Shown piece by piece: positions 24,645 through 33,008 of a stretch of DNA of 39,147 nucleotides (positions are counted from its first letter, which is position 1; every line of letters begins with the position of its first letter). The notes under the pieces are model-generated. The model saw only the letters and a program-made list of their open reading frames with translations, was not told the DNA's origin and ran no database searches. Source of the stretch: Bdellovibrio sp. ZAP7. GTDB lineage: Bacteria > Bdellovibrionota > FAC87 > UBA2466. Both the position numbers and the translations under genes were made by a program. Location of the stretch: positions 1 to 39,147 of the forward strand of contig CAMCTJ010000017.1 in assembly GCA_945878405.1 (NCBI GenBank). Reading direction: 5' to 3'.

Positions 24645-26219
24645 TTACCCCTTTTGACACCAGGGTAAATCAGGAGAAATCACACACATCATTTGGCACA
24701 TCGCTGGGTCACCCAGTGGGCATTCCTCATTAGGAGCTTGTGTCTCAGGAACAGCTACTCGAATCTTGAGAGACTCGTTTTTCTCGCCCTTGGAGTCTGT
24801 TACTGAAACAGTCATTTCCCCTGCTGCTTTGGCTGTGAGAAGGCCTTTCTCATCAATCGTAGCCACAGAATCGGAAGAAGCTGAGAACTGATAAGGTCCT
24901 TTTCCTCCCATTGCAGTAAATTGAACTGTTTCTTCAGGAGCAATCGTTGCCGCTTGCGGGATAACGGTCAAAGAAGAAGCGCGAGCTCTTTCGACTGCTG
25001 CTGCTGCATCCACTCGACAATCACAAGCTGTTTCAATCGCTACTTTGGTGCCTGAAGCCTGAAGTAAAGCTTTCATTTCTACAGGATTCAGATCGGGATT
25101 ATGGGAAAGTACCAGAGCAGAAAGTCCCGAAACCAATGGTGTTGCCATCGAAGTCCCGCTCAAGTTGCCATATTTTTCTTTAGGAAGCGTGCTGTAAATA
25201 TCTTCTCCAGGAGAAGAAAGACTTACTTTTGCTTTTCCGTAATTCGACCAACTAGGCTTGCTGTCGGCATTTCCAGAAGCTGCAACAGTAATGACGTTGG
25301 GGAGAGGCGTATTTGCTGGATACACTTCAAACCGATCATTGTTTTTGCCATCATTTGAAGCAGCTGCAACAAAAAGAATGCCTTTTTCGTTAGCTCGAGA
25401 AATCGCTTCTGTAATGGGTTGAGCTTGAGAAGCACTCACGGCAGCCCCCCAGCTTGCACTAATGACTTGAGCACCATTAGCAATCGCATAATCGATAGAC
25501 TCCACAGCTGCCATCAGGTCTCCCGAACCATCAGCTCCCAGAAATCTCAAAGCCATAATAGAGACTCTTTGGCTCATTCCAGAGATACCTTTACCGTTAT
25601 CGCCTACTGCGCCCACAATTCCTGAGCAATGAGTTCCGTGTCCTGGGTTCTGAGCACTGGTTTCGTCTTGTGGATCGGCATCTTTTGCAAAGAAATCCCA
25701 GCCATGGATATCATCTACATAACCGTTGTTATCATCATCCTTGCCATTCCCTGGAACTTCTTTCTTATTCACCCAGAGATTGTCTTTAAGATCGCTATGC
25801 TGAAGGTCAACTCCGGTGTCGATGACCGCAACGCGAACATCTCGACTTCCCACTCCTAATTTCCAAGCTTTTTCAGCACTCACTTTACCTACTGACCATT
25901 GTTTGGAAATTTCGGGATCATTAGGAAGGTCGAAGGCTTGGAACTTGAAGTTCTCAACCACATATTCGACTTCAGGATTTTTCATGAGATCCGCTAGGAC
26001 ACCGGCTGTCTGTTGTCGTGTATTTTTATTCACTTCCACTAAAACGAGATTTCCCGCTTTGTGATTTCTTTTGACCTGAGCAGCGCCAATCGCGCGCTGG
26101 CTTACGGCTCGATTAAACCCCTCGCTGTTTTTCTTAAACTTAACGACGTACTCCGCAGAAAAAGATGCAGTGGAAGTGATAAGGGCCAAAACACCGACGA
26201 CTAGCTTATGATTCACCAT
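24645..26219 (-). CDS. Secreted subtilase (S8) with a BIG2-like domain
   Basis: A 524-residue exported serine endopeptidase. The signal peptide covers 1-22 (TASFSAEY), followed by a propeptide and the S8 domain with Asp134 (VIDTG), His194 (GHGTHCSG), oxyanion Asn289 (AAASND, where the usual Gly is Ser) and Ser357 (GTSMATP). It has the same DDDNNGYVDD loop (161-170) as the other two. Residues 417-489 form a BIG2-like Ig domain, with FTAMGGKGPYQFSAS and TIDEKGLLTAKAAGEMTVSV. It ends in a short Cys-rich tail (five cysteines after 499) unrelated to the eight-Cys module. A GAGGAA site precedes the ATG. eutB follows nine bases after the stop. Confidence 0.88.
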   Translation of the reverse strand: MVNHKLVVGVLALITSTASFSAEYVVKFKKNSEGFNRAVSQRAIGAAQVKRNHKAGNLVLVEVNKNTRQQTAGVLADLMKNPEVEYVVENFKFQAFDLPNDPEISKQWSVGKVSAEKAWKLGVGSRDVRVAVIDTGVDLQHSDLKDNLWVNKKEVPGNGKDDDNNGYVDDIHGWDFFAKDADPQDETSAQNPGHGTHCSGIVGAVGDNGKGISGMSQRVSIMALRFLGADGSGDLMAAVESIDYAIANGAQVISASWGAAVSASQAQPITEAISRANEKGILFVAAASNDGKNNDRFEVYPANTPLPNVITVAASGNADSKPSWSNYGKAKVSLSSPGEDIYSTLPKEKYGNLSGTSMATPLVSGLSALVLSHNPDLNPVEMKALLQASGTKVAIETACDCRVDAAAAVERARASSLTVIPQAATIAPEETVQFTAMGGKGPYQFSASSDSVATIDEKGLLTAKAAGEMTVSVTDSKGEKNESLKIRVAVPETQAPNEECPLGDPAMCQMMCVISPDLPWCQKG

Positions 26220-26433
26220 GATTCCTCTTCGTTTATGAGTTAATCGTGAGTCCGAAACTGCTAATCACGAAATGATTTTTATTTTTGCTGCTGTTGCTTG
26301 ATTAGAAAAGAATATCGATAAGTTCTGAGAACGTAAAGAAAACTTCTTTATGATTCTTGGTCCGAAAGCCACAAACTTTGGAGCTCTTTGTCAAAATTGC
26401 CGGTGAGCATCATCCAAAACGTCGATGTTATCT

Positions 26434-26706
26434 TCAGTGCGCGCTGGTTTTTGATAGCACATTCAAAACCACGACTCCAGTCGCGATGAGAAAGATCCCA
26501 ATCCACCCGGCGAGATCTAACCACATTGCATAGGCAATTCCGACTGGAATCGTCTTTAATGTCAAAGAGAGAAAATAAAACGCAGTCCCATATCCAATGA
26601 CCACTAAAATCGAGGGAGTGAGTTTTGAAAAACCTTCCAATGCTTTGAGTGCTGAGGTACCGATGACTTCACTGACAATTGCGATTGTTAGATAAAGATA
26701 ATTCAC
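26434..26706 (-). CDS. SMR-family (EmrE/SugE-like) protein lacking the third membrane helix
   Basis: Small multidrug resistance proteins export cationic drugs or guanidinium by proton exchange and have four helices in about 105-110 residues. This one has only 90. The first 62 residues align without gaps, with the essential Glu13 in SEVIGT, helix 2, and [10 protein letters not shown]. They are followed directly by [20 protein letters not shown], which is helix 4. The SGxG-start helix 3 segment of about 19 residues is missing in frame. The usual dimer would thus have six helices rather than eight. It may be non-functional, or form a heteromer. The gene is nine bases from the next one and probably in its transcript. 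Confidence 0.75.
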   Translation of the reverse strand: MNYLYLTIAIVSEVIGTSALKALEGFSKLTPSILVVIGYGTAFYFLSLTLKTIPVGIAYAMWLDLAGWIGIFLIATGVVVLNVLSKTSAH

Positions 26707-26715
26707 ACGCCTCTC

Positions 26716-27555
26716 CTACCAAGATAGTTTGGGCGTTTTTTTCTTTAATGTAAATTCAAAATAGTCTCGAAAGTAGCCATTGTAATAATCTGACTTGCCA
26801 TCCCCTAAGAGGTCTAAACCGGTGTAGAACTGCGGGCTATACACCGAAAAACGTCGGGGATCCGTTACAAAAAACATTAACCGCCCGTCATCCGAGCTGC
26901 GCTCCATTCTGTCCATCCAGGTTTCCACACTGATGGCGGATTTATAAATGGTATCCGTAGCCCACCATGTTCCCCGCCCTTGAGCTTTTAAAATGGTAGA
27001 AACGTGAAAATGCCATTTTTCTTTTTCTAAAGACCCAACAGCCCAAATTTTTCGGATAGCTTCAGGATCAATATTTCGCTGGATAGCTTCATTGTGAATC
27101 AGGCTGGCTCTTCCAAAACAAAATCCAAAGCACTCTTCCGGATCATACTTTGATTCTCGCTCGGTACCATTCACAGGGTGCTTCGCCATTTTCTTCACAA
27201 AAGAATCAGCTTCTTTTTGAGTGATTGCCCTTTGGCTTCCCCGAAAATCTCCGAGAAGCGGTTCTCTCAGCGCTTCTTTAATCTCTCGATTATGCGCTTT
27301 AATAGTTTTGGAACTTGCTGCTTCTTGAATGTCTAGCAGGGAATCTTGGGTACTTCTGGCTTCGATACGATACAAATAAGATTCTAACGCTCGAGCTCCT
27401 GGGCCATGGACTGCGAGTTTTTTAATGAGACTTTCGCACGACTTAAAATCCGCAAAGCTTTGCCTAATGTGAAAACCGCTTAAAAAAAGCGCTAAAAAAA
27501 TGATTCTGAGGGGACTCACAAGATTGTTTAATGCAAAACTGAGTCCCGCATACAC
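26716..27555 (-). CDS. Secreted protein-glutaminase-like (papain-fold deamidase) candidate
   Basis: A 279-residue exported protein; the signal segment is near residues 14-35. The region 142-214 fits the protein-glutamine deamidase pattern: CFGRAS with Cys146 and Arg149, then WHFHVST with His184 (family WGYHVAP), then WWATD with Asp201, and AISVETWMDRM (family PVSLxxW). The order and spacing Cys-His-Asp suit a papain-like triad. Such enzymes deamidate glutamine side chains in proteins. No close family member is certain, and a second Cys (142) is nearby. A GTG at 27555 is used; a later GTG at residue 13 would give a shorter signal sequence. The call is inferred from motifs. Confidence 0.5.
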   Translation of the reverse strand: MYAGLSFALNNLVSPLRIIFLALFLSGFHIRQSFADFKSCESLIKKLAVHGPGARALESYLYRIEARSTQDSLLDIQEAASSKTIKAHNREIKEALREPLLGDFRGSQRAITQKEADSFVKKMAKHPVNGTERESKYDPEECFGFCFGRASLIHNEAIQRNIDPEAIRKIWAVGSLEKEKWHFHVSTILKAQGRGTWWATDTIYKSAISVETWMDRMERSSDDGRLMFFVTDPRRFSVYSPQFYTGLDLLGDGKSDYYNGYFRDYFEFTLKKKTPKLSW

Positions 27556-27665
27556 AGAGTGAACGCCGCTGGAAATACGCGCAGAGGCGGTTTGCTCTGT
27601 TTAAAGTTAAGTCAGTTCACTGACAGCCTGTGAATAAGATACAATCTCAAAAAAGGAATCTTCTT

Positions 27666-28739
27666 ATGACCTCGACCCCTTCTCTTTTTACTCCCATTAA
27701 AATTAAAGACCTTACTTTTCGAAATAGGATCTTTGTTTCTCCTATGTGTCAGTACTCAGCCTGTGATGGCATTCCCAATGACTGGCATCTTGTTCACTTA
27801 GGAAGTCGTGCGGTTGGGGGAGCAGCACTTGTCATGGCTGAAGCCACGGCAGTTTCGGCTGTTGGCCGAATATCCCCCGCCGACACTGGGCTTTGGTCTT
27901 CGAAGCAAGTGACTAGCTTTAACCGCATCACCCAATTCATAAAATCCCAAGGGGCAGTCCCCGCCGTACAGCTCGCGCATGCAGGCAGAAAAGCCTCGAC
28001 AGCAGAACCTTGGAAAGGGGGAAAGCCTCTCTCAGAAAAAGAGGGAGGTTGGAATACGCTGGCACCGAGTGCGATTGCTTTCTCCTCTGACTATCCGAAT
28101 CCCAAAGCCATGGACGGAAAAGATATCTCACAACTCGTTTCAGACTTTGAAAAATCTACGCAATATGCCTTGGCTGCTGGATTTGAAGTCGTCGAAGTCC
28201 ACATGGCGCATGGATATCTTCTTCATGAGTTTCTATCGCCACTGACAAATCAGCGGCAAGATGAGTATGGTGGTTCCCTTGAAAACAGAATGCGGCTTCC
28301 TTTGAAAATCGCAGAAACCGTCAGAAAGTTTTGGCCAGATCACTTGCCTGTTTTTGTTCGCATCTCAGCAACCGATTGGGTAGAGGGAGGCTGGGATCTT
28401 CCTCAAAGTATTTCTTTTTGTAAGAAGCTCAAGGAGCTTAGGATCGATTTCATTGATGTCTCCACTGGGGGAACGGTACCGGATGCAAAAATTCCCGTTG
28501 CTCCCGGTTTTCAAGTTCCCTTTGCAAAGTCGGTTCGAAAAGAAGTCGGAATACTGACGGGGGCAGTCGGTTTGATTACTGAAGCGAATCAAGCCGAAGA
28601 TATTTTGGTCTCTGGTTCGGCCGATGCCGTTCTTTTAGCTCGTGAATTTTTACGCGATCCTTATTTTCCTCTCCGTGCGGCAAAAGAACTGGGATTGGAT
28701 TTAGCATGGCCGAAACAATATGAGAGGGGAAAAGGTTAG
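27666..28739 (+). CDS. Old yellow enzyme, NADPH dehydrogenase (NamA/YqjM type)
   Basis: An FMN-dependent ene-reductase that reduces activated C=C bonds of enones and similar electrophiles with NADPH. The ATG at 27666 (AAGGAA site upstream) gives 357 residues; an ATG at 27630 is less likely. Class signs are FVSPMCQYSA with Cys28 (the redox-tuning Cys of YqjM-like enzymes), QLAHAGRK near 102-109, the substrate-anion His pair in VEVHMAHGYLLHEFLSP (His179, His182), the QRQDEYGGSLENRMRLP signature, and ADAVLLAREFLRDPYFP near the end. It is cytoplasmic and stands alone, converging on the transposase gene. Confidence 0.9.
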   Translation: MTSTPSLFTPIKIKDLTFRNRIFVSPMCQYSACDGIPNDWHLVHLGSRAVGGAALVMAEATAVSAVGRISPADTGLWSSKQVTSFNRITQFIKSQGAVPAVQLAHAGRKASTAEPWKGGKPLSEKEGGWNTLAPSAIAFSSDYPNPKAMDGKDISQLVSDFEKSTQYALAAGFEVVEVHMAHGYLLHEFLSPLTNQRQDEYGGSLENRMRLPLKIAETVRKFWPDHLPVFVRISATDWVEGGWDLPQSISFCKKLKELRIDFIDVSTGGTVPDAKIPVAPGFQVPFAKSVRKEVGILTGAVGLITEANQAEDILVSGSADAVLLAREFLRDPYFPLRAAKELGLDLAWPKQYERGKG

Positions 28740-28753
28740 CTGTTTTTTTAGAC

Positions 28754-29176
28754 CTAGCAAAGTGGCAGCGATCCCGATTTTCTTGGCTGGTAAGGGATTA
28801 ATCCTAGTGTTTCAAGCTGATTTTGAAAGATATATTTTTGGAGGTTTAAGAAATCCCTTCCCCAGTGAACGATTCTTTTCCATACGGGCCGGAGCCAAAA
28901 GCTCAAATGATTTCGTCTTCCTCTGACAGCACCCGTAATTCGCTGTGCTACTTGCCCTGCAAATACTCTTAAAAAATCCTGGAGGTCCTTTCGAGTCTGG
29001 CTCTTTACCAATAGATGAATGTGATTGCTGTTGAGAGAATTATTATAGATTTTTACTTGGAACCGCCGGGAATTTTCAAAGAGTAGCTGGGAAATGAGTT
29101 TTTGATTTTTTCTTTGTCTCAAAACTGGAAGTCTTGCTCTTAACACTAAGTGTTCACTGTGTTTTATTAGTTTCAT
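28754..29176 (-). CDS. REP-associated tyrosine transposase (Y1, HUH type)
   Basis: A single-strand DNA-cutting enzyme of the IS200-like family. SLNSNHIHLLVK carries the HUH pair (His52, His54) and the likely nucleophile is Tyr115 in LQKYIFQNQLE; VWKRIVHWGRDF is a family-like segment. The 140 residues are near the small end for this class. The frame stays open upstream of the chosen ATG (at least to 29218), so the true start may be earlier. No paired REP hairpins were recognised around it, although an imperfect hairpin lies at 29302-29321. It is probably a single-copy, domesticated-type gene rather than an active insertion sequence. Confidence 0.75.
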   Translation of the reverse strand: MKLIKHSEHLVLRARLPVLRQRKNQKLISQLLFENSRRFQVKIYNNSLNSNHIHLLVKSQTRKDLQDFLRVFAGQVAQRITGAVRGRRNHLSFWLRPVWKRIVHWGRDFLNLQKYIFQNQLETLGLIPYQPRKSGSLPLC

Positions 29177-29532
29177 TAATGGATTTGTATCATGGTTTTC
29201 TAAGTCGTTTTTTGGACAAAGGCTTAGAGGATCGTGAAAACCCCGTTTTAAATCACCAGAAAGGTATCCGGCTTGGCTCCTTTTTAGTTTTTTGAAACTT
29301 TTGCTGAAACGCTTTCAAGCAGCGACTACTTCCCCAGCTAATAAGCTCAAAAAACCCGTCAATATTCCAAGGGGAGCATTATATTTTGGTCGTTTAGAAC
29401 AGGGCGAGGACATTCTCTTCTGTCTAATCTTTTGACACTTTGAGCTTAGTTACCCATTTCTTCTCCCCGCCTCACGCCTAAAACACGTGGTCTACACCTT
29501 GCAGTTTTCTTTCGCATTTCCAATGGGGGACC
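29177..29532. other. Intergenic region between the transposase and fic-like genes
   Basis: A 356-base divergent region without a convincing gene. It contains an imperfect hairpin at 29302-29321 (TGCTGAAA and TTTCAAGCA with one bulged A) and a TTGACA at 29432-29437 that could be a -35 box for the downstream gene, although no good -10 is spaced from it. The fic-like gene has a GGGGGA site very close to its ATG. Confidence 0.35.
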
Positions 29533-31896
29533 ATGAGGCGGCCGTTTCACAATCTAATTCTTTTGGGGGCTCTCACCTTTCTCTCAACCTCCCCCAGCCC
29601 CGCTGCGCTCGACTGCAACAAGCCCTTTATAAAAATCTATAATCCGGAAAAAGCGGTCTTCAAACCCACACTCCCTAGAAGAGATCCCTCCCGAGCAGAA
29701 CCCCCTTTTCGAGGTTCTCGTGAAGAAGCCAAGACGATCGCTGAGTTTTTGGAATCGCCGATTGGTGAAAAAACATCTGTCCCGGCTCTTCTCAAGCTTT
29801 CCTCAAAACACTTATCTTCAGAACGGGCAAGAGCTTTCTCCGATTGGCTTTTAGGACAGTTTGCAGAAGACGCGATCTTAAACTTTGAGGATCACTTTTT
29901 GGGTAGGCAACGCACTGAATATCCCGAGGGCCCTAAACGTTACAATAAAAATGGTGAGCGGCCATTTGATGGGTACCTGGCCGCAAGAAACACCCTAGCT
30001 TCTCTCCCTCTGGAATCCATTAACATCCAAAGTATCAAAGAGCTCCACAAACAAATCATGTCTCGGGACAGCATTCGAGGGGATAAGGGTAAAGTCTTTC
30101 AGGCAGATGGAAGGCCCGCTAGAAATTCGCAAGGACTCAAAGACTCAGAATTGGGTGTCATTCGAGATGAGAACGTCGGATTTGAAATTGAAGGAAAACA
30201 CCTTCCGCAGGGAGTTTCCGCCATTGGGAAAACGGTGACCCACCTGATGCATCTCAACCCTTTCTTAGAGAAAACCCGAGAGGGCTTTATTAGCTATGCC
30301 CCCCTTTCGCACTGGTATGAGATCGACAGTCGAAAACCCCTTTCAACGGGTCTCATAAAGAAAATTCAGGCATTGGAGAAAAAATATGGTGAGAACGGGC
30401 TCGCTCAAAGAGATTTACCCGACGTAAAGGCAGTTCAACAAGAAATGCTTGAAGAATTAGCTGCAAGAACTTGGGAAGAGGCTAAGAAAGATGTGAAAAA
30501 TGCCCAAAACAAAAAAGAAGTCCTCGCTGCAATCGCACGGTTTCAGAGAGAATTTGCTTCCATCCATCCTTTCATCGACGGAAATGGAAGAATGGCTCGT
30601 CTTCTTACTGAGAAACTTCTGGAGTCTCGAGATCTCCCCTCTCCCCTCTACCTTTATTGGGGTGAGGATTTGGCTTTAAACCCTACCGAGAGTGAAAGTC
30701 ATTTAGCACAAAGCGTACAACTCTCTCAGGAATTTCAATCGTCCCTCCAGAGATCCTTGAGTTCGGGGCAAGGCTTCGAAGAAGTTCTGAATCCAGTTCT
30801 TGCGATCCGGGCGAAGGAGCTCTTGGGAGATCCTACCGGGTCTTTTGATTCAAATGCTTTTCTTAAATGGTGTCAGGAAAACCGGCATAATCTTACGAGC
30901 TTTAAAGATGCGGTGTTTGGGTTTTCCAACAACCATAAGCGAAATCAAAAACTGGAAGATGAATTTACTCCTGAGGTTTTAGAAAAAGCTAAAAAAGTCA
31001 TGACGAGCAAGGCGTCTTACTTCGATCCCGAAGAGTTTAGGCTCTGGCGACGGGAACACTCTCAATCAGGGCGAAAGCTTGAAGAGGAAGTAAGAGATTA
31101 TGCCAATTGGGTTCATGATCTCGTTTACGAAGACAATACGGGTGCCGTCCGCCTCGCTTCCCCTACTTTCCAGCAGACTTTTGGAAAGCTTTCACAAACT
31201 CAAGAAGAGTACGATGAGAAGATAAAATCTTTCTACTCAAATGACAAAATTTATAGAGGCGTCCCCAGTGATAAATACTTAAGCGATGGGGAATTGGCCC
31301 AGCTTTTTGTTCACCAAAGCGGCTTAACGATAGGCAATGGAGTTTCCCCTCGCGAAGCTCCCGAAAGCGCCCTACCCGCCTTTCAGCAATTCAATGCAGG
31401 TCTACTGAGAGATGAAGGTCACTTAAAAAAACAGGTTATCAATCATAAAAATGGTCTGACAGATGACTACCACATGAGTGGGATGGTGTCCTTCAGTGAA
31501 GAAAAACGCGTAGCGACCCATTGGTGTTGGGATCCGGTCCAGCCTTATGGTTTTATCTTTACCGCCCGCAAAAGACTCGTTGGTGTTGTCAATACCGCAA
31601 AGCATACTAATCGATTAGAACAGCTAGGAATACTTAATGAGTATGAAGAAGCCATGGTCGGGGGTGCGGATCCGGAATCCATCATGACCGCCGAAATGAT
31701 TCAACATAATCCCGACATGACCCAGGAAGTTCCTCGAAGGACAAAACGTGCAACGAGAATTAGTTTCGATAAAATTCAAATCGCCGAAACAACTTTTGAC
31801 GAAATGGATAGGCCAAAGTTAGGCAATCGAACTTTATGGCAAATTCTTCCCGATGGCAGCGTGAGACAAATTATCGAAGAATCCAAGCCTCATTGA
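29533..31896 (+). CDS. Secreted Fic-domain protein with an ADP-ribosyltransferase-like C-terminal domain
   Basis: A 787-residue exported protein (signal peptide about 1-25, PSPAALD). The Fic domain spans about 145-380 and has the full active-site motif HPFIDGNGR at 345-353, with catalytic His345, so it should transfer AMP or another nucleotide moiety to protein hydroxyls. No clear (S/T)xxxE(G/N) inhibitory motif was seen. Two similar helical segments (438-462 and 497-521, FDxxxFxxW) link it to a C-terminal region (about 560-750) with an R-S-E ART-like pattern: KIYRGV (Arg575), MVSFSEEKRVATHWC (Ser653, Ser655) and NEYEEAMVGGADPESI (Glu703-Glu706). Such domains transfer ADP-ribose from NAD. The ART call is inferred. 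The gene converges on the VIT gene with a seven-base overlap. A secreted effector is plausible. Confidence 0.75.
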   Translation: MRRPFHNLILLGALTFLSTSPSPAALDCNKPFIKIYNPEKAVFKPTLPRRDPSRAEPPFRGSREEAKTIAEFLESPIGEKTSVPALLKLSSKHLSSERARAFSDWLLGQFAEDAILNFEDHFLGRQRTEYPEGPKRYNKNGERPFDGYLAARNTLASLPLESINIQSIKELHKQIMSRDSIRGDKGKVFQADGRPARNSQGLKDSELGVIRDENVGFEIEGKHLPQGVSAIGKTVTHLMHLNPFLEKTREGFISYAPLSHWYEIDSRKPLSTGLIKKIQALEKKYGENGLAQRDLPDVKAVQQEMLEELAARTWEEAKKDVKNAQNKKEVLAAIARFQREFASIHPFIDGNGRMARLLTEKLLESRDLPSPLYLYWGEDLALNPTESESHLAQSVQLSQEFQSSLQRSLSSGQGFEEVLNPVLAIRAKELLGDPTGSFDSNAFLKWCQENRHNLTSFKDAVFGFSNNHKRNQKLEDEFTPEVLEKAKKVMTSKASYFDPEEFRLWRREHSQSGRKLEEEVRDYANWVHDLVYEDNTGAVRLASPTFQQTFGKLSQTQEEYDEKIKSFYSNDKIYRGVPSDKYLSDGELAQLFVHQSGLTIGNGVSPREAPESALPAFQQFNAGLLRDEGHLKKQVINHKNGLTDDYHMSGMVSFSEEKRVATHWCWDPVQPYGFIFTARKRLVGVVNTAKHTNRLEQLGILNEYEEAMVGGADPESIMTAEMIQHNPDMTQEVPRRTKRATRISFDKIQIAETTFDEMDRPKLGNRTLWQILPDGSVRQIIEESKPH

Positions 31897-32594
31897 ACGA
31901 CAGTGCCAAAGAGTTTTCCAATAAGAGCTGTTGCGCCCATGGCAAAAGCACCCCAGAATCCAAGTCGAAGGGCCCCTTTCCAAATGCTCGCGCCTCCCAC
32001 ACGGGCTGAAATCATGCCAAGAAGGATGAGAAAACCAATCGATGAAATAGAAACACTGGGAATCACTTTTTCCGGAGCCACTAAGAGCACCAGCAACAGT
32101 GGCAAAATCGCTCCGACGGAAAAGGTACTGGCAGAGGCAATCGCTGCTTGAATGGGTCGCGCCTTTCCCATTTCTGTAATTTGTAGCTCGTCTCGTGCGT
32201 GACTCCTTAAAGCATCTTTTTCCATGAGCTGAACAGCAACTTTCCGAGCCAAATCTGGCTCAAGTCCGCGACTGATATAAATTTGCGCAAGTTCCTCGGT
32301 TTCAAACTCAGGATTGGTTGCGAGTTCTTGTCTTTCTCGAGCCAAATCGGCTCTTTCTGTATCGGACTGTGAGCTTACAGAAACATACTCTCCCGCCGCC
32401 ATCGATAGCGCTCCAGCTACGAGTCCCGCAATTCCGCTGATTAAGATCTCACTTGGGTCCGCTTTGGCAGCTGCAACCCCCACAATCAAACTTGCGGTTG
32501 AAACGATTCCATCGTTCGCTCCAAGAACCGCTGCTCTTAACCAACCGATTCTTTCCGCTCGATGCGATTCCGAATGTCTTCCGAAAACTGTCAT
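31890..32594 (-). CDS. VIT1/CCC1-family iron/manganese transporter
   Basis: A membrane protein of 234 residues that probably moves Fe(II) or Mn(II) out of the cytosol in exchange for protons. The family start is clear: LRAAVLGANDGIVSTASLIVGVAAA (about 19-43), then GLVAGALSMAAGEYVSVSSQSDTE (about 57-80), a cytosolic metal-binding-type helical region with ARERQEL and EEL segments (84-140), and three further hydrophobic helices (about 150-172, 176-197, 208-230). Length is normal. It overlaps the fic-like gene tail to tail. Confidence 0.9.
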   Translation of the reverse strand: MTVFGRHSESHRAERIGWLRAAVLGANDGIVSTASLIVGVAAAKADPSEILISGIAGLVAGALSMAAGEYVSVSSQSDTERADLARERQELATNPEFETEELAQIYISRGLEPDLARKVAVQLMEKDALRSHARDELQITEMGKARPIQAAIASASTFSVGAILPLLLVLLVAPEKVIPSVSISSIGFLILLGMISARVGGASIWKGALRLGFWGAFAMGATALIGKLFGTVVQ

Positions 32595-32653
32595 TTAACA
32601 CCTCAGTTTTCATGATAGATGACAGTTCTCCCTTTTGGAAATAACTTGTTTGC

Positions 32654-32877
32654 ATGAAACTCCCTAAGGAAATTTGGGCCCTCGGCTTTGTTAGCCTTCT
32701 AATGGATGTTGCTTCGGAACAAATCTTTTTTGGATTTTTTCCGGCATCGCTCCCTCGGGACTTGAATCGATGGGAAGCCAAGCAACTTTTTTAGCAAGTG
32801 CCGGTTTTTCATTTTTGGGATTCGTATTGTTCTTAGGCAGTACCTCTCTTTTTTCTAGACACCCGAAAGACACCTGA
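32654..32877 (+). pseudogene. Remnant of an MFS transporter gene (both ends kept, middle deleted)
   Basis: The first frame, from the ATG at 32654, reads MKLPKEIWALGFVSLLMDVA then SEQI, the typical start of an MFS subfamily (LPxxxWALGxVSLxMDxSSE), and stops at 32794. In another frame, from about 32730 to the TGA at 32877, it reads GSQATFLASAGFSFLGFVLF, which fits the last helix of the same transporters. The roughly 1 kb between these ends is missing and the junction near 32727-32735 shifts the frame. It is a deletion scar, not a working gene. Confidence 0.6.
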
Positions 32878-32893
32878 GATTTCAATAAGCTAT

Positions 32894-32920
32894 ACATGAA
32901 CTTTTTAGTTCATGTTCTTT
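32894..32920 (+). terminator. AT-rich hairpin after the MFS remnant
   Basis: ACATGAACT and AGTTCATGT form a perfect nine-base stem with a TTTT loop, followed by TCTTT. It lies 16 bases after the end of the MFS remnant and may be the old gene's terminator, or a hairpin in the leader of the kinase gene. The stem is weak. Confidence 0.4.
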
Positions 32921-33008
32921 TGAGACGTTTTTCACAATTCCTTACGCTCGAAAACCCAAGCACAACTCTTGCATTGTTTAAGGATCAACTCTTTATCTGG
33001 AACGTTTC

